This document shows, in pieces, positions 9,758-23,000 of a stretch of 64,000 bases of DNA. The DNA is from Utricularia gibba (lineage: Eukaryota; Streptophyta; Magnoliopsida; Lamiales; Lentibulariaceae): assembly GCA_002189035.1 (NCBI GenBank), contig CM007991.1, forward strand, positions 248,001 to 312,000. The letters are read 5' to 3'. How positions within the stretch are numbered: the first letter of the stretch is position 1; every line of letters starts with the position of its first letter. The translations under genes were made by a program, and so were the position numbers. The notes below the pieces were generated by a model that saw only the letters and a list, made by a program, of their open reading frames with translations, was not told the origin of the DNA and did no database searches.

Positions 9758-10165
9758 ATATGCTCTTGCGGCGCACTGGTGGAATCACACGACCGGTTCC
9801 TGGAGGGGACGCTGGCGGCGGAAACCGACACCAAGGTGTATGACTTCAAGCACACCGTCAGTGGCTTCGCCGTCCACTCCACCCCATCTTAGGTTCGACT
9901 TTTGCTCCGTTTTGCACGGACACGTTATAAGAAAATTTTACTCGGGCTTGCAAGATGAAGGCGCGGCTTGGAGTGAGGGTGGTGGAGAAGGATCGAGGAG
10001 TGAAGTTAATGACGAGTCACACACCGGAATTCCTGGGCCTGCCCGCCGGCCGTCTCGGCGGAGAAGGGACGCCGCGGAGGGGCTCGTGATCGGAGTGGTG
10101 GATTCCGGCATAAACCCTGCCAATCCTACCTTTGCTCATGATCCCCTTGATCTGTTTACTTCAGG
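9758..10165 (+). pseudogene. Fragment of a subtilisin-like protease (SBT2-type), degenerate
   Basis: Frame by frame one reads the end of the I9 propeptide (LVESHDRFLEGTLAAETDTK, then VYDFKHTVSGFAVHSTPS), an intron (9893-9953), KARLGVRVVEKDRG, LMTSHTPEFLGLPAG and the catalytic-Asp strand VIGVVDSGINPANPTFAHDP. This is the start of the S8 peptidase domain of plant subtilases. It is broken by a TAG (9890-9892) where a Gln codon sits before the donor in relatives, by a frame change near 10061-10075, and by loss of everything after the Asp region: no His or Ser catalytic segment and no PA domain follow. Upstream exons with a signal peptide are also absent. It is a dead gene fragment. Confidence 0.75.
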
Positions 10166-10205
10166 TGTTTGGAGCCTGCGAGGAGGGCCCACTGTCTTCT
10201 GTTGA

Positions 10206-13175
10206 ATTTTTTTTTAAAAATAATAAATTATTATTTAATTGTAATTCAATTACAATTAATCGCTTCGGTTTTTTTTAAAAAAAAACATCAAAAAATATTT
10301 TTTTCAAAAAAAAAATAATTGCATGACGATTTGAATTGTAACCATATTATTTATATTATAAACCGTTTGTATTAATAATTTTTTAGTTTTTATTTGATTC
10401 ATTCGTCCGTAAATGTTAGGCCCGGTTCTGGCCCCAATTATACGGGCCGTAGTTGTTTGGGCTGTGCTTGCGGGCTGAATAGCTCACGATCACCTCTGAG
10501 AAATTCTCAACCATAGCATTTTTCATTTGTGAAAAGCAATTTTTGTTTGGGAAGGCGAGGGAGGAGATGGATCATCTGGTACAAAACACGTTTGAGGTAT
10601 GTATGAATAGCCCAGCATAAAGCGATTCCAGATTCGCCCATCTTCTTCCTTCTTAATTTCTTTTAAATGCTAATCCATCTATCAGGACAGGGACATTCTT
10701 TGACGTCTTGCAGCAGGCAAGAGCACGATGCACAGACCTGTTGCACGCAAGAGAACCACAACTTGTGAAGGTTATATCAGACTCACGGGGAGAGACAGAG
10801 AGGGGAATGTGTGAACATCAGTGCTCTTGCAGGTGTGTCGCTTGGTCCACCTGTTTGCACTTTCCACAACACCACATAGTGCTGTGTTCCCATCCCTCTT
10901 CATCCTCACATGTTTCGCCTCTCCACCCAACTCAGATCCTCCTCCTTCCTAGAACCGGATCACCGCCATGTACTGATCGTGCATGCTTAGCAGTTAGCTC
11001 GATTTCAGTACATGGAACCTGATGTGCTCCTGGACAGGATCAAAGACCATGATGTCAAGTCCAAAAAGGCGCCATGCTCATTTACACACTCCCATGAATT
11101 TGTCCCCAGGAAAGACCTTTGTAAGAAAAAGGGGTGCCTTAGATTTGATATCTACGCTTGTAAATGCACAGGAAATTGATGGCCCCTGCTTTCGTGTTTC
11201 CCCCTCTTACGGACAACCGGCTTCTATCAAAGACAAAAACCAGCATGTTACTCCATCTGCGTTGCTATGTCTGTTTCTGTTACCTCAATTATGTAACATT
11301 CTCAACTTTTTCTTACACAAAACAGTGAAGAAAAGAGAGAAAAAGAAGCTTCAAATCTTCCTCAAGACCCTTGAATCAAACTTTGTATTAACATCAAGGA
11401 AAGAATCAAACTTTGTTAAGGATACCACATGTAAGAAAAATCCCATCTACTGTTTTCAGCTCTACTGAATAGTCCCATTATTTAAAATTTTATCCATATT
11501 TACCCCTTCCCCGCATTGTCAACCTGTACTTATTGCTTTTGTTGAAAGCCTCGCCCTGTAGGGGCGTTTATGTCAACTTGTATTTATTGCACGTACGTGA
11601 TTGTTGCCTACATGAGAATGAACGTAATCAAGGGCATTAATGGAACTTCCATATAATCCATCTCTTAATAACTCGCTAATGATAACTGTAGGGGAATTAA
11701 CTGTTTTGAGCAATATTCAAAATTTGGGAAATTTTTTATTTCGAATTTTATTTCAAATTTGAAGTTTTAGTAATATATTATTTCGGAAAATGTCAAATTT
11801 TACGTATAAAACATCCATCCATATAAGAGATGATGAATCCAATGACATATTCCATTTTAATTTATAGCAATAATAAATAAAAATTATTTTTATATCCATA
11901 TTCAAAATTGTTAATATATCCATAAATTAAGAATAATTAGTTTCGATCTCCGTATTCAAAATTATTTGATATTCGATACTTCAGATATAAATTATACAAA
12001 TATGAATTTTTTAGAATCATAAAAAAAAAATATGATTTAGAAATTTTAGGAGTTTAAAAGAGTTGAATACAACATTATATGTAATTATATTATTAATGAA
12101 TTTATATTGAATATTAATTACACATTAAAATTTAGACTATTTGGAATTTAGTAAATGGAAAACATTTAAACAAGTTGGATATTTGTCAATAGAATTCCTT
12201 AAAAAAATATAATTTATGGATTACCAATGGATACGACACAATATGATTATTAATTTCATTAGGAAGTAATCAAATTCCTCTTTTTCTTGAAAAAAAAAAT
12301 ATTAGGTGTTGTCTTCCATCTAATAATATTTAAAAAATACCAATAATAATAACTACCCCAAAGCAACTCTACATTAAAATTTTCAACACAACCCTAATTT
12401 TTAAAGTAATATGCCTAGTCACGGGGCTCAGATTTATTATTTAAATAATACTAATTGTGTACGATTAATTATTTACAAAAATAAAGTAATGAGGTGGGGG
12501 TCCTATCCCCTGTGGTGGGAGTAGTAGTCCCATCTCACGCGCCACCTATTCATTAGCGCAAACTAATTACCCACAACTTTAATTAACTACGTCATCATGT
12601 AACAAAATTACTCGTGATGTGACACATAAGTCGCATTAATAGATTCAGATTCACCTTATCCCCCTTGAATAATACCCCATAAATTCTAAAACAAAATTAA
12701 TCCATTAAATATGTTTATTTTGTAAGATAATTTAATTAATAATATATTTAAAATATGCTGTAAATATATTTTACTATTGTTTAAAAACATTGCCAAAGAA
12801 GAAATTAAAGAATGTAATCATAAGTATTTTGAACTGTTTTGAAACAGTAAAAAAAATTCTCTATCCTACATTATTACCAAACTTTTGTAATACATCTCGT
12901 ATATGAAAATTAACGATTCAATCATAATTTAATTACGATTTTACAGAATTTAACGTAATTTATGAGAAGAGAAGGCACAGCAATGACAGTGAAGTGCACT
13001 AGTTGTTTCACAGATCCTAAATCAATAGAAACAGTTACTGCGATGAAGGGGCTTCTTCTTTGAGCAGAAATCACACGAAGGCAGCAGCCCAAGTTCTATG
13101 TTACTGTCTTTTCCTCGACACAGATACAGAAAAAGGATACCTACATTAGCGGGGAGACTAAGCATGCCACCGGAA
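10206..13175. other. Mostly AT-rich intergenic DNA with one unassigned exon-like stretch
   Basis: From 10206 to 10420 and from about 11470 to 12960 the sequence is very AT-rich with short homopolymers and no coding sign. The middle part (10568-11470) is GC-richer and described separately. The last 200 bp are probably the 3' UTR of the GRAS gene. Confidence 0.5.
10568..11172 (+). other. Unrecognised exon-like stretch, possibly a small spliced gene
   Basis: MDHLVQNTFE (10568) ends at a GTATG donor. After an acceptor near 10713, an open segment reads QARARCTDLLHAREPQLVKV and ends at another donor. A third open segment around 11020-11172 reads VLLDRIKDHDVKSKKAPC, then FTHSHEFVPRKDLCKKKGC and ACKCTGN before a stop. 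The His/Cys spacing in the last piece looks zinc-binding, but I recognise no family. It could be a small gene, a decayed transposon piece or a non-coding transcript. Confidence 0.2.
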
Positions 13176-15361
13176 TCAGCACCTCCAGGCGGAAGACGCG
13201 ACGAGCTCCTTCCGTTTCCAGCAGAGGACGAGGGAGGCCTGCCGCTTTTCGATCAGAAATCCCCGGACCGGAGTCCTCTTGATCACACATTCTGCTTGGG
13301 ATTCCGCCAAGTTGCTGAACGGCACCGGGAGAAGCCGGCTGATAAGAAGATGGACCTCCAATGCTGAGTCGTCTTCGTTGGGGACCGAAACGGCTCATCA
13401 CGATTCGTTCGATGGCTGGTTGGATCAAGAAGCGTTCTATCTTCTGCAGGGCATCAGCTTGGGCATTAGCAGCATCGATGGACTCCAATAAATTGGTGTG
13501 TGAGTGAAGAGTGTGAATCACATGGTTGGCGAACGAAAGATCGGTCCGGTTGCAGCCTCTGTCCGTTGAGATGACGATCTTGGGAGATAGCTGCTTCACA
13601 AACCGGAGAATCAGTGGCATTGAGAACTGAGAATTGGCCACAGATGCAACTGGAAGATTCACAGCAACTGCATCACTCTCCGACCATGAACCGGAACTCA
13701 AAGAATCGATGCACATAACTTCGAACGTTAGCGAAATACTGACATCCTTTGCGAACTGAATCAAGTTTTCTCTGATCAAACCGAGTTCAAGCGGATCATG
13801 GGTTGATGGGGAGACAATTGCTGTGATCTTCATGGAAGTAGATCCGGGACTTCGCATTGCAACCTCCTGAATAAGAGAAGCCCACTGTCCACCATATGCA
13901 ATATCAAAATCCACAATATGAATCCGATCGAACCCTCTAAAGCCTCAAGAACAGCTTGATTGCAAGTGAAGTTTGAAAAGTGCACAAGGGGGGATATATC
14001 AGAGAACGATTTGTAGGCTCCAATCCGAAAAATGATGCTGAATGGCGACGAATTCGTCATCGTCGACAAGGGATTATCGACGTTGTTGCTGGAGCAATGC
14101 AGGAGCATCTGCAATGCCTCCTTGCAATAAAAAGCAGCTCTCTGAAATGGAATTCCAATAGGGGAGAGCTGGTGATTGAGCCGCGCCAATATCCCGTGCG
14201 CGAGTACTAAGTTCCCTGCTTCGACGAGTTCCGCCGCCTTGTAAAGCAGATCAATTGTCGCCTGCTGTCCGAAATCGTCACGGACAGTTAACTTTGGCTT
14301 CTCCTTATGCCTTTGGTGTATATAACTAGGAAGAAACTGAAGCTGAGGGGAAAATTGCTGCTGAAGAAACAATGGATGCCCTGAATCCATGAAAGACCCT
14401 TTTGAGATCTGGCCGGCGGAGTCAAGGCCGACGTCGGCGAAGCCGCCAAAGTTTTGTCTTTTCGCCGGAGGGGAAACAAAAATACTATGTTCTTGCTGCT
14501 GAGAGTATGAAAGAGGGAAAAAACAGGAAGGATTTTGGGACTGCTGGTTCACCAAAAGGCTAGAATTTGTAACGGGGGGCTTTGTGTCAGAGGAAGCATC
14601 AAGTGCAATTTGATGATGAAATGATAGGGATCCGGAGGGATGAAGGACCGCTTGGGAAATGGGTGAAAACTTGAAACTTGAAGATGGGTTCGAGGATACA
14701 GAATTGGGGGACAAAGAAGCGATCTTTTCAGAACTGGATCTGTTGTTGAGGAAAATTGGAAGGGTGGGCATCTGATCCACCGCCGTGTACCCACCGCTGA
14801 AGTCGAACTCTGCCGCCGGGAACACACCACCGGTGCTAATTTGAAGCGCCTTGTTCAGATTACCCATAGCTGGGTCTTCATTATCACCCATAATCCATCG
14901 AAGCATCGACTGTTCTTGGCTGGGAGGAACCGCCGCAGACTCCGACAACACGCTCTCCCAATCCTCCATCGCAAATTTCTCCATGTTTCCACCCCGGCAC
15001 CTTCAAATTCCATAACTGGGGAACTGTGAGAAGCCCCCCCGAATCAACTTTTCCAACGGCATTGGAGCTGGTGGCAGTAGAGTCCCGTTGCCATTTGGCC
15101 GCCGTGTCAGTAGAAGCCGCACCACCACCGGCACCGGTGCTTCCCCCTCCCCGCCGAGAGACGAAGACAGTGTTGTCGACGATGTGGGTCTGCTCGGAGT
15201 AGTAACAGAATCCAGTACAGACGTCGGCTCACCAAAACCAAAACCACTGCAATTACTCCGCTGCAACAAATCACCACCACTCTCCGAGAAAAAGGTTCGA
15301 TTTTTCACAATCAAATCCAAGTCCAACACCCCCTTCCCTCAAAATCAAAGGGTAAGGGCAT
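13176..15361 (-). CDS. GRAS transcription factor, HAIRY MERISTEM / SCL6-22-27 type, miR171 target
   Basis: Intronless. The start ATG at 15361 opens MPLPFDFEGRG, the hallmark HAM N-terminus; EPTSVLDSVTTPSRPTSSTT and MEDWESVLSESA follow, then the GRAS domain (TIDLLYKAAELVEAGN, the VHIID-like IVDFDIAYGGQWASLIQE, RFGPQRR, and the C-terminal SAW end LVLCWKRKELVASSAWRC). HAM proteins keep shoot stem cells undifferentiated, acting with WUSCHEL. A perfect miR171 site lies at 14173-14193. The frame changes seven times, near 15330, 15145, 15025, 14992, 13937, 13373 and 13335, nearly all next to G/C runs. Adding one base at each gives 2193 nt and about 730 residues, a normal length. I therefore read it as a functional gene with consensus errors, not a pseudogene. 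Confidence 0.88.
14173..14193 (-). promoter_or_regulatory. miR171 target site in the GRAS mRNA
   Basis: The plus strand here is identical to mature miR171 (starts TGATTGAGCCGCG, ends CAATATC), so the minus-strand mRNA is fully complementary over 21 nt. It encodes the ILARLNHQL segment conserved in all miR171-regulated HAM genes, where cleavage is well established. Confidence 0.95.
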
Positions 15362-18336
15362 TCCCTTCATCTAAAAAATCAAATCCTCCGCCAAAACAGC
15401 AGAGCCCACAACCCAAAAAACACCCTCAAAAAGCAGGAACCTCAAGGATACCACATAAACATGCATGTTCTCTTCAATGGCAGATTCAGAAGAAATGGGG
15501 TGGATGCGTGCAGCATAGAAAAAGTAAGAAACACAAAGCAAAGAAGCTTCCTTCTGTGAAATCCCAAGTTCCCGTTCTTCTCCTTGCCTTTCCTTTCCTT
15601 TTCTTCTTGGAGGTCTTTTCTTTCTTTCTTTCGCCGTTCTAAGTTTGTCTGGCTTGTCTACTTATCTTTCCTGCTAGACTTCCTCAGTATCCCCTCCGCA
15701 GGCCCACACGCATTGCTCCACCGTGCTCCCACGTAAACTTCTTCATTTTTCTAATGCTCACCCCCGGGCTCACTAGTCACTGCCCCGTACCCTACTAGAT
15801 TTTAAAAAAGCATTGAACTTTCAATTCCAGACGTTGGAGGCAACATAACCCATCAATTCTCTAGTTTTTTTATGTAGGCAAATTGTGGGGTTTGAAATCT
15901 ATTTTTTAAAAAAATCAATTCCACAAGCTTCTGCATTCCCGGATCTTTGATGTGTTGTTCATCTTCAAGTGGCTCATGTTTTAGCATGTTGACCCAGTTA
16001 CCTCAAAAACCCCAAACAGATCAGTTCCACCCATATCAGAAAAACGGTTGCTAAAAACCACTTAATAGAAAAAAAAATGTTGAATTCTAGATCCAATAGT
16101 GATTCTAAGCAAACAAGAGCAGAGTCTGGGCTTTCATGCTTCACACTCCCAACTAACTATCGTTCATCACCAAGGGATAGAGTAGTATTTTGTCCATGAA
16201 CCAGGGATCTCTTAACTCCCGGCATCTTGATCTTCAGACAAGTATTTTTCCGATGGGAGCTCAAAGCCAGCTAGTTAGCATGGGATTTGCAAATGGGTAG
16301 GCCTCATCGGAACTCTGAAGTTTGTCATTCTCCAGAGGTAAGTGGGCGACAGAGTCGTGGGGCACACGCGTGGGGAGGAGCGTGTGACGATCAAGTTTAG
16401 TTGCTTTTCGACTGTAGTTTTCTACAGGGACCAATGCTGCAGAGGAGCGATGAACTGGCAGGAAGAATCCGGCCCTTGATCCCGAAACTACCCCTCACCC
16501 CCACCTAACCCCCGTCCCTCCCTCCGCATCACCTCAGGGGCAGTTTAGTAGTTACACATGGGTCAGAGTCTGCTGCCCTGGTGGTTTTTCCGAAACCGAA
16601 TCTGACGGCACGGGAGGGGGGAAAAAGGCGTTGGTTTTTTATTTGATAATTATAGCACCAAAGATTCTAAAAATACTAATTTTAGTTCAAGTTTAATATC
16701 ATAAACCGGGGGAGTTGAGGCTTTTTCGGGAAACTAAATATCCACGTGCACGAGATTATTCCAGTAATGGGTATAAATATTAAAAAATAATAAGAAAATA
16801 GACAATGAAATAATATCACACAACAAACCGTATTATCTGTAATTAAAAATGAATTTGTTTTTGGGTAAAATTGGAAATAAGCCCAATTATTACAGTCTCT
16901 TTCGGTCGCTAGAGCAACAGAGTAAGACCTAGAAAAAGGCAATGAAAGTAGTATTGGGGCCGGGAGGGGGGACTCTTTGGTCAATTCGTGGGGGGGCATG
17001 CACGTCGCTTTACCCATTTTCAGGGGCATAAAGGTCTTTTAAACATCTAAGACAAATGGACACGTGTCATGTGGGTGATTTGTCATTCTGAAAATTCTAA
17101 ATTCCATTTTAAAAAATATTAAAATTATGGTTGGTTCACATTCATCAAATTTTCTTTAAAAAATTATTTTTTATGACAATTTTTTAAATTAAATTATATT
17201 CTAATTTTCTTGAATCATTATGATCGATTCTAAACTAATTTCGAAATGATATGTTAATGCAACAAGAATATTTACGGCTTGTAAGATATCATCATGAAAA
17301 TGTTATGATTCTTCTACTAACAACTAGAAGATGGTCATTTTATACCAAGCTCAATTATGTAATGGATTGCATTCGCATAATTTGAGTCATCACGAATGAT
17401 TCAATTCTATATGATAAGGGTGATGACTTCTTCATGCATTTGGCACGATTGGGGTCTTGATGAACGATTGCACTTATCATTAAACTCTATATGATAACAT
17501 GGATGAGAATCAAACTCAAAGCTTATGGACTTCATTAGGGACTTGAAGATAGGTTGCAATAAACTACTTTCAAGTTCATTGCATTTTTGTAGTTTACATA
17601 TCTAGTCTACACTAAAACCTAAAAGATACCCTAACTTCCATGCAATGCACATGATTCTCAAATGGGAGATTCTTCCATGAACTATTTAAATTATTGAATT
17701 ATTGCACCAAGGGTTTTTAATTTAAGATTCAATTGCCCAAACTTGAAGTCACATGCCCCTTTGTTTACTCAGTTTCATCTTAACATGTTATATATGTCAA
17801 CTATTGAAAAATATAAATTACTAGAAATAATGTATAATTTCTATTTTTCCTATAAATTTTCACAATGAATCAAGTGGAAATCATATATATACTTTTTTAT
17901 TAGCTTGAAAGGAGGGGTAAGTATGTTCTTTGCCTCCTCATCAAGTGATCCTTCCCAAAATTACCATTTTGTACTTTGACCAACCTAGTTCCAAAGCAAG
18001 AAAAATGTTACTAGAATTATAAAAAATGATTTAATTGATAAAATGCCATTGAAAATATTCAAATAACTATAGCAAAAAATCCATATTTAAATTCACATTA
18101 GTGAGCTAACCCAATAAGAAGCCCATATCCAAACTCGGATGTGGGCCGACTGCCACTGGACCAAGATATAAGCCCATAGGATCAAGATGCAATTTTCCAA
18201 GTTGAAAACAAAACGACACTTTAGTACAGAATATTAACTTCAAAGATAGATGACAACAACAACAACACTTGAAGAACGACCCTAACATAATTAGGAAAGA
18301 TACAAGTTGAAAAATTTCAGACTCCGTCGTGGTTTG
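15362..18336. other. HAM promoter/5' region and AT-rich intergenic DNA
   Basis: 15362-15660 is pyrimidine-rich on the plus strand and is probably the 5' leader of the GRAS gene. 15660-17050 has mixed composition with several G-rich patches near 16490-16620 and 16960-17000. From 17050 the sequence is AT-rich. Open frames here lack recognisable domains. Confidence 0.5.
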
Positions 18337-20072
18337 CTAGTATGGCGATACTCCGACGTTGTTCGCCGGTGGGAGGATCCCGTCTTTCATGATCGGAACA
18401 TCGCCTTCCTGCATAACATTCGTGCAACATCTTAGACATCTGATCTACCCTTTAGAAGTGCATTTGTGATGAGTCACCTGTTGATAGGCATTCGGCTTTT
18501 TCACTGCTGGATCGGGCATCATACCGAACTGAATGTGAGGAAAATGAGCCCACTGCGATAAGCCATGTTTCGAGAGAATAAACATGAGTTGTTGAAGTTT
18601 CAGAAATGATGGTTAAGACAACGTAACTACTAGGAAAAAAGCCAGTAATGAGGGTATGGGGGTATTGGGATAAGTAATAAAGAAACCCTAGTTTCAGTAG
18701 GGAGACTGTTGTTAAATTGATTGACGTACGTTTTTGGCAGCGGCGCTGAAAGCTTCTCTGTGACTGATATCTGGGTTCCCAGCTTTGATTCGTTGAATCT
18801 CATCTCTGCAAAAAAGTTAGCTTTTTTATGACAAAAATTTGGCTTCGGACATCTTTATGAATCAGCTGTCGAAAGTCTCTGGGGGTTTCTATTGAATTAA
18901 GGAGCCTAAAAAGATGGTCCTAAGGCTGCCACTTCCACAGCCCGCGAAGGACACTTGGTGGGGTTCCATGTCTGTCTATGCATTTTATTGCAATTGAAAG
19001 GGCGCTTACTTGATGAAACGATTGTAAGCAGAAGGCACTCTCTGTCGTTTCTCCGGAGCTGAAAAGGAAAATTTACAGACAAGTGAAAAACACACAGAGG
19101 CAATAAATTCACTGTCTTTTATGTATATATATTTTACTGTTTACTGTTACCGCCATCTTCCCATCATTTCTTCATCATCATGTAATCATTCCAGTTCATA
19201 ACAAACCCAAAACAGCCGATCCCAAAGGGATCTATCTATCTACCTGTCAGTGAACTTTTTTTTCCTCAAACAAAAATTAGGGTTTTTCATCACAAGCTAA
19301 ACTGTTGACGAACAATGTACCAATCTTGTTGGAGAATAAGATCAAAATCCAATGAAAAAGATGAGGGTAGTAACTGTTGAGGAGTAAAATGCAGCAGTTT
19401 TATCTTCTTATCTGGGAAAAATACTACTGTTTTGAATAAAGGTGAGCCTTGACTATGGAAATAACCATCGGACAACACATGGTAAAGACAAGACGCCAAG
19501 GGGTAATAACAACATTAGCGGAATTCGAGAAGAGATGGAGAATCTCACGTCGGTTAACAACCGGCGGCTTCGGAAGTTCCTCCATTCCCCGGAACGGTAT
19601 CGGAGTGTCGGTGGGAATCTGCTGATGCAAAGCAAGCTGCTGATTCACCGGCGAAGTGAGAAAATCCTCCTGCAGTGAAAAAAAAATTGAATCGACCGTC
19701 GTTACAATAAATAAAATCACCGGCGAAGTGAGGAAACCCTAATTTACCTGAATATTCTGAGGAGGGAAAAGAGAGTTTCCGAAATGGAGCTGGCTATTAG
19801 GAGCCGCAGGAAGAAGAACTCCACGCATATTCAAAGAGAAGAGATTGGAGCAATGGCCGCAGCGAACCGCAACCGTCTTGAACAGGCTTGCACAAGGAAC
19901 ACTCACCTGAACCAACAACATCAATGCACTCAAATTGCAGCAACTTCCCAAAAATCTCAGAAACAAAGAAACCCACCGCGAGAACGGTTTGGCAGAGAGT
20001 GCACTTGACGTAGCAGAGCTTCTCTGAGAGATGATTATGGAGTTGCTCGGGAGGAAAACAAGAAGTAGACAT
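18337..20072 (-). CDS. YABBY transcription factor, FIL/YAB1 clade (abaxial leaf and flower polarity)
   Basis: Seven exons on the minus strand: 19977-20072, 19748-19906, 19549-19669, 19010-19058, 18730-18805, 18478-18552 and 18337-18408, in total 648 nt and 215 residues with every junction in phase. The C2C2 zinc finger is [19 protein letters not shown] with RCGHCSNL. The YABBY HMG-like helix-loop-helix follows ([50 protein letters not shown]). The tail ending ANNVGVSPY marks the FIL/YAB1/YAB3 clade rather than YAB2, YAB5, CRC or INO. These nuclear factors specify abaxial identity and blade outgrowth. Seven exons is the usual YABBY structure, and no frame break is seen. Confidence 0.95.
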
Positions 20073-23000
20073 TTTGTTGGGTTTGGAAGGAAGTGCTTTG
20101 TTCGTGCGTTGTTTCGTGCCTGAGGATTTGACTGATTGATGGATAGAATGTAAGTGACGAAGTGAATATAAACAGAGAAACGTGAGATTAAAACAAAAGG
20201 TTTTTTTCCCCTAAAAAAATATATCAGCCATTGTTTTCTCTGTGTGTGTGTGTGAAGACTGAAGGGTTTTGACAGATCCACTAACTAAGGTCGAAGCCTG
20301 GAACCTGATCTCCCTTCGAATGTTTTTCTTCCCTCTGAGGCTGGGGCTGGGGCTCGTGCTTATCAAAGAAGACAGGCTGCAGAAACACAAGACAATCAAA
20401 GGGCACGAGAGCGGCGGTGCCCACCCCTGTACCAGATCGCGATACCCTTTTGTCTCCACAGCAAAACTCCCTCAAAACCCCAATTCATAATCCCAATTGC
20501 ACTCTTACTAGTTTTTTAATGAAACTTTTTCCCTTTTCGAACAGTTTTGTACTAAAACCCACATAATCATATAATCATCGGATTTTATCAGTAATCATTG
20601 CCTAACAACTACAACTACCCAGTGCCGACGTTTCCTTGAAAACGTAGGCTGGGAGATTGGAGCCCTAGCTGCAACTTGGACACTCACTTTCAATAATATT
20701 AATATATTTTTTTACGTCATTATCATGAAATAAATACATAAATAAACAAATAGAAGTGAATACTTCCAAAATAACCCATCCAAAGGTTCGTCTTCATATA
20801 TACTAGTCAAAATAATCAATCCCCAACTGGGCTGCTCCTGACCAATATTAATTATATTCAAAACACTTTTTTTTTATTTTTAACAATAAAATAGCTAGAG
20901 AATTCAATGAATAAACTATTTATTCATATTCATTTAAATTATAAAATACATCCATTCATCTTAAATTTACCTATTGATAAATCATAAATTATACGACCAT
21001 GAGAGTCGATTTTGTAAGAGATTGTTAGAGTTGTGAAATTAAGGGTCTTTTACAAAAATAATCATCTTTTATTTTCTCACATACTAAGAACAAATTCATC
21101 GTTCTTATTACACATTCAAAATACGGTGGCCATTTTTTGTAATACTCCCGTGAAATGAATGGGTTATTTTTGTAGAAATTTGTGACCACCCGATTTATGG
21201 GATGCGTAATTAGGGGTGATGGCCGGGACCAATTGCAAATTGAAAAGGGTTTTATTTTATTGTATTTTGGGATTGGTTGAGAGGAGCGGTGGGAGATGGG
21301 GACACGCGTAGGGAGAGGATTCGGAAACGGGTGGGGGGAGTCAGAGGAGTCATCGGGGCCGGAGCAGAGGCGGCAGAGGTGGGGGAGAACCGGAAAGCGA
21401 CGTTTGCATGAGCCTCTCATTATGTTTCACTCATTCACTCACCGCCTCCTCCTCCCTTATCTTCTTTTCACCTTATCCCTCCTCCTCGTGGCCTCACAAC
21501 GCAAGCGTTTCTGGTTTCTGTGATACGTGTTGGACGCCCATTGATCTGTTCGCAGGGCGACTTGGCTGCGGAGGATCCACGTCTCCGGCGAGCTCTCTGG
21601 TCTGATACCATGTCGGAATCTCGTACGTCGCTTGGTCTCTGGAATTCGAAACCCGCATCAGGCGGCAGGCCCTTCGGCGAAGCGCCATGTTGATTCCACA
21701 ACAATCTAGCGCCTGGATTCAGCACACAGAAAAGCCACGTTCACTGTTCTCTGCTCATCAAACTCAACCCTAATTCCATGAAAACATTTCTACGAAGATT
21801 CTTACAGGTTTCGTTGGAATTAATAAAAAAACCCAGAAAAACTGAGATATATTACAAATGTAGCCACAATGAAGTGTGTGAAAACTGTTAAAATTTTTGG
21901 TTAAATATCTGCTTGGTACAGTTTAAAAATACATTTCTAAAAAAGTGATTTTAGAAATATTTTAATTTTTGTTGAAGCAGGCGTATAAAAAATTCTAAAA
22001 AAAATTAATCACTTTATTATATTAGTTTCATTAAAGTAAAAATAATGCATTTTTTGTTCGATAATCACTTCTAAAATTACTTTTTTAAAATTAGAGTTGC
22101 ATCAAACATACACTTAGTGTGTGAGATAGTCGAAGTGGGCCCAATTTTGTAAATGATCTAGAGAAACTAGGAAATACGACTCTGCAAGGATTTTTTCCAT
22201 ATATATTTAATGGAAAATAATCGATAAAATGAAGAAAGATTATTTGCAATTCCGATGTGTTCAAATCTGCAATATTGAGAAAAATGGAGTAAATATTCAA
22301 TTTATGGCTGAGTATTATAATATTTTATTATAATATTGGTCATGTGCATTTATTTTTTAATTAAGATTCTCCATTATTGTGATAATGGATAGTGGGATGT
22401 GTGATAAGATGTACTTTTTCTATTAATAAAACATTCATTCAATTCAACTTAATTACTAATATTTCCAAAACATATCCAATCGAATTGTCAATTAATTAAA
22501 CTTTATACACATAGGATCCATTTGAAATAATTTTTTTCTTTTTAAAAGGTACCACATAATTAGTTTTATTGTTGGATACAAAAAATGCAGTTTTTTTTTT
22601 TGAAAAGCTACAGAACCTTAATTTTTATATTTAAAAAATGTTTTTTAATAATTTATATGAAAAAGGGGGTTGGGTTATACAGAGACAAAGATAAACCCAC
22701 GGATGTTTTCTGATGTATTATTTTATTTAGGGCATTTGATTGTACGTCACCCTTGCGGAGCCACACTTGGGAGCAGTTGTATTAAACCTAAAAAAATATG
22801 GACTATTATTATTAATTTGATGCGATTAAAAAATTAAAAAAAATCATGGAGTTCGTACATATGAAGCAAATACAGCGATGATCTAAGCTATGGTTCCTTC
22901 AGATCACCGGTTCGACCCATTAACCAGTGAATTTGGAGAACCGGGTTGGATGGAATTTGCAGGAGAGTTGGTGCAGGGTATTAAGAAGAGACAGTAGGGA

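Noticed and set aside
15088-15642. A 184-codon plus-strand open frame.
   Set aside because: It is antisense to the 5' part of the GRAS gene, with low-complexity Pro/Ser/Lys composition and no family match.
21595-21625. Minus-strand TGGTATCAGACC resembles an LTR-retrotransposon primer-binding site (tRNA-Met type).
   Set aside because: No matching LTRs, polypurine tract or gag/pol frames were seen nearby; ten of twelve matching bases are too little alone.
22880-22925. GGTTCGACCC with nearby stems looked like a tRNA T-arm.
   Set aside because: No acceptor, D or anticodon arms can be folded around it.
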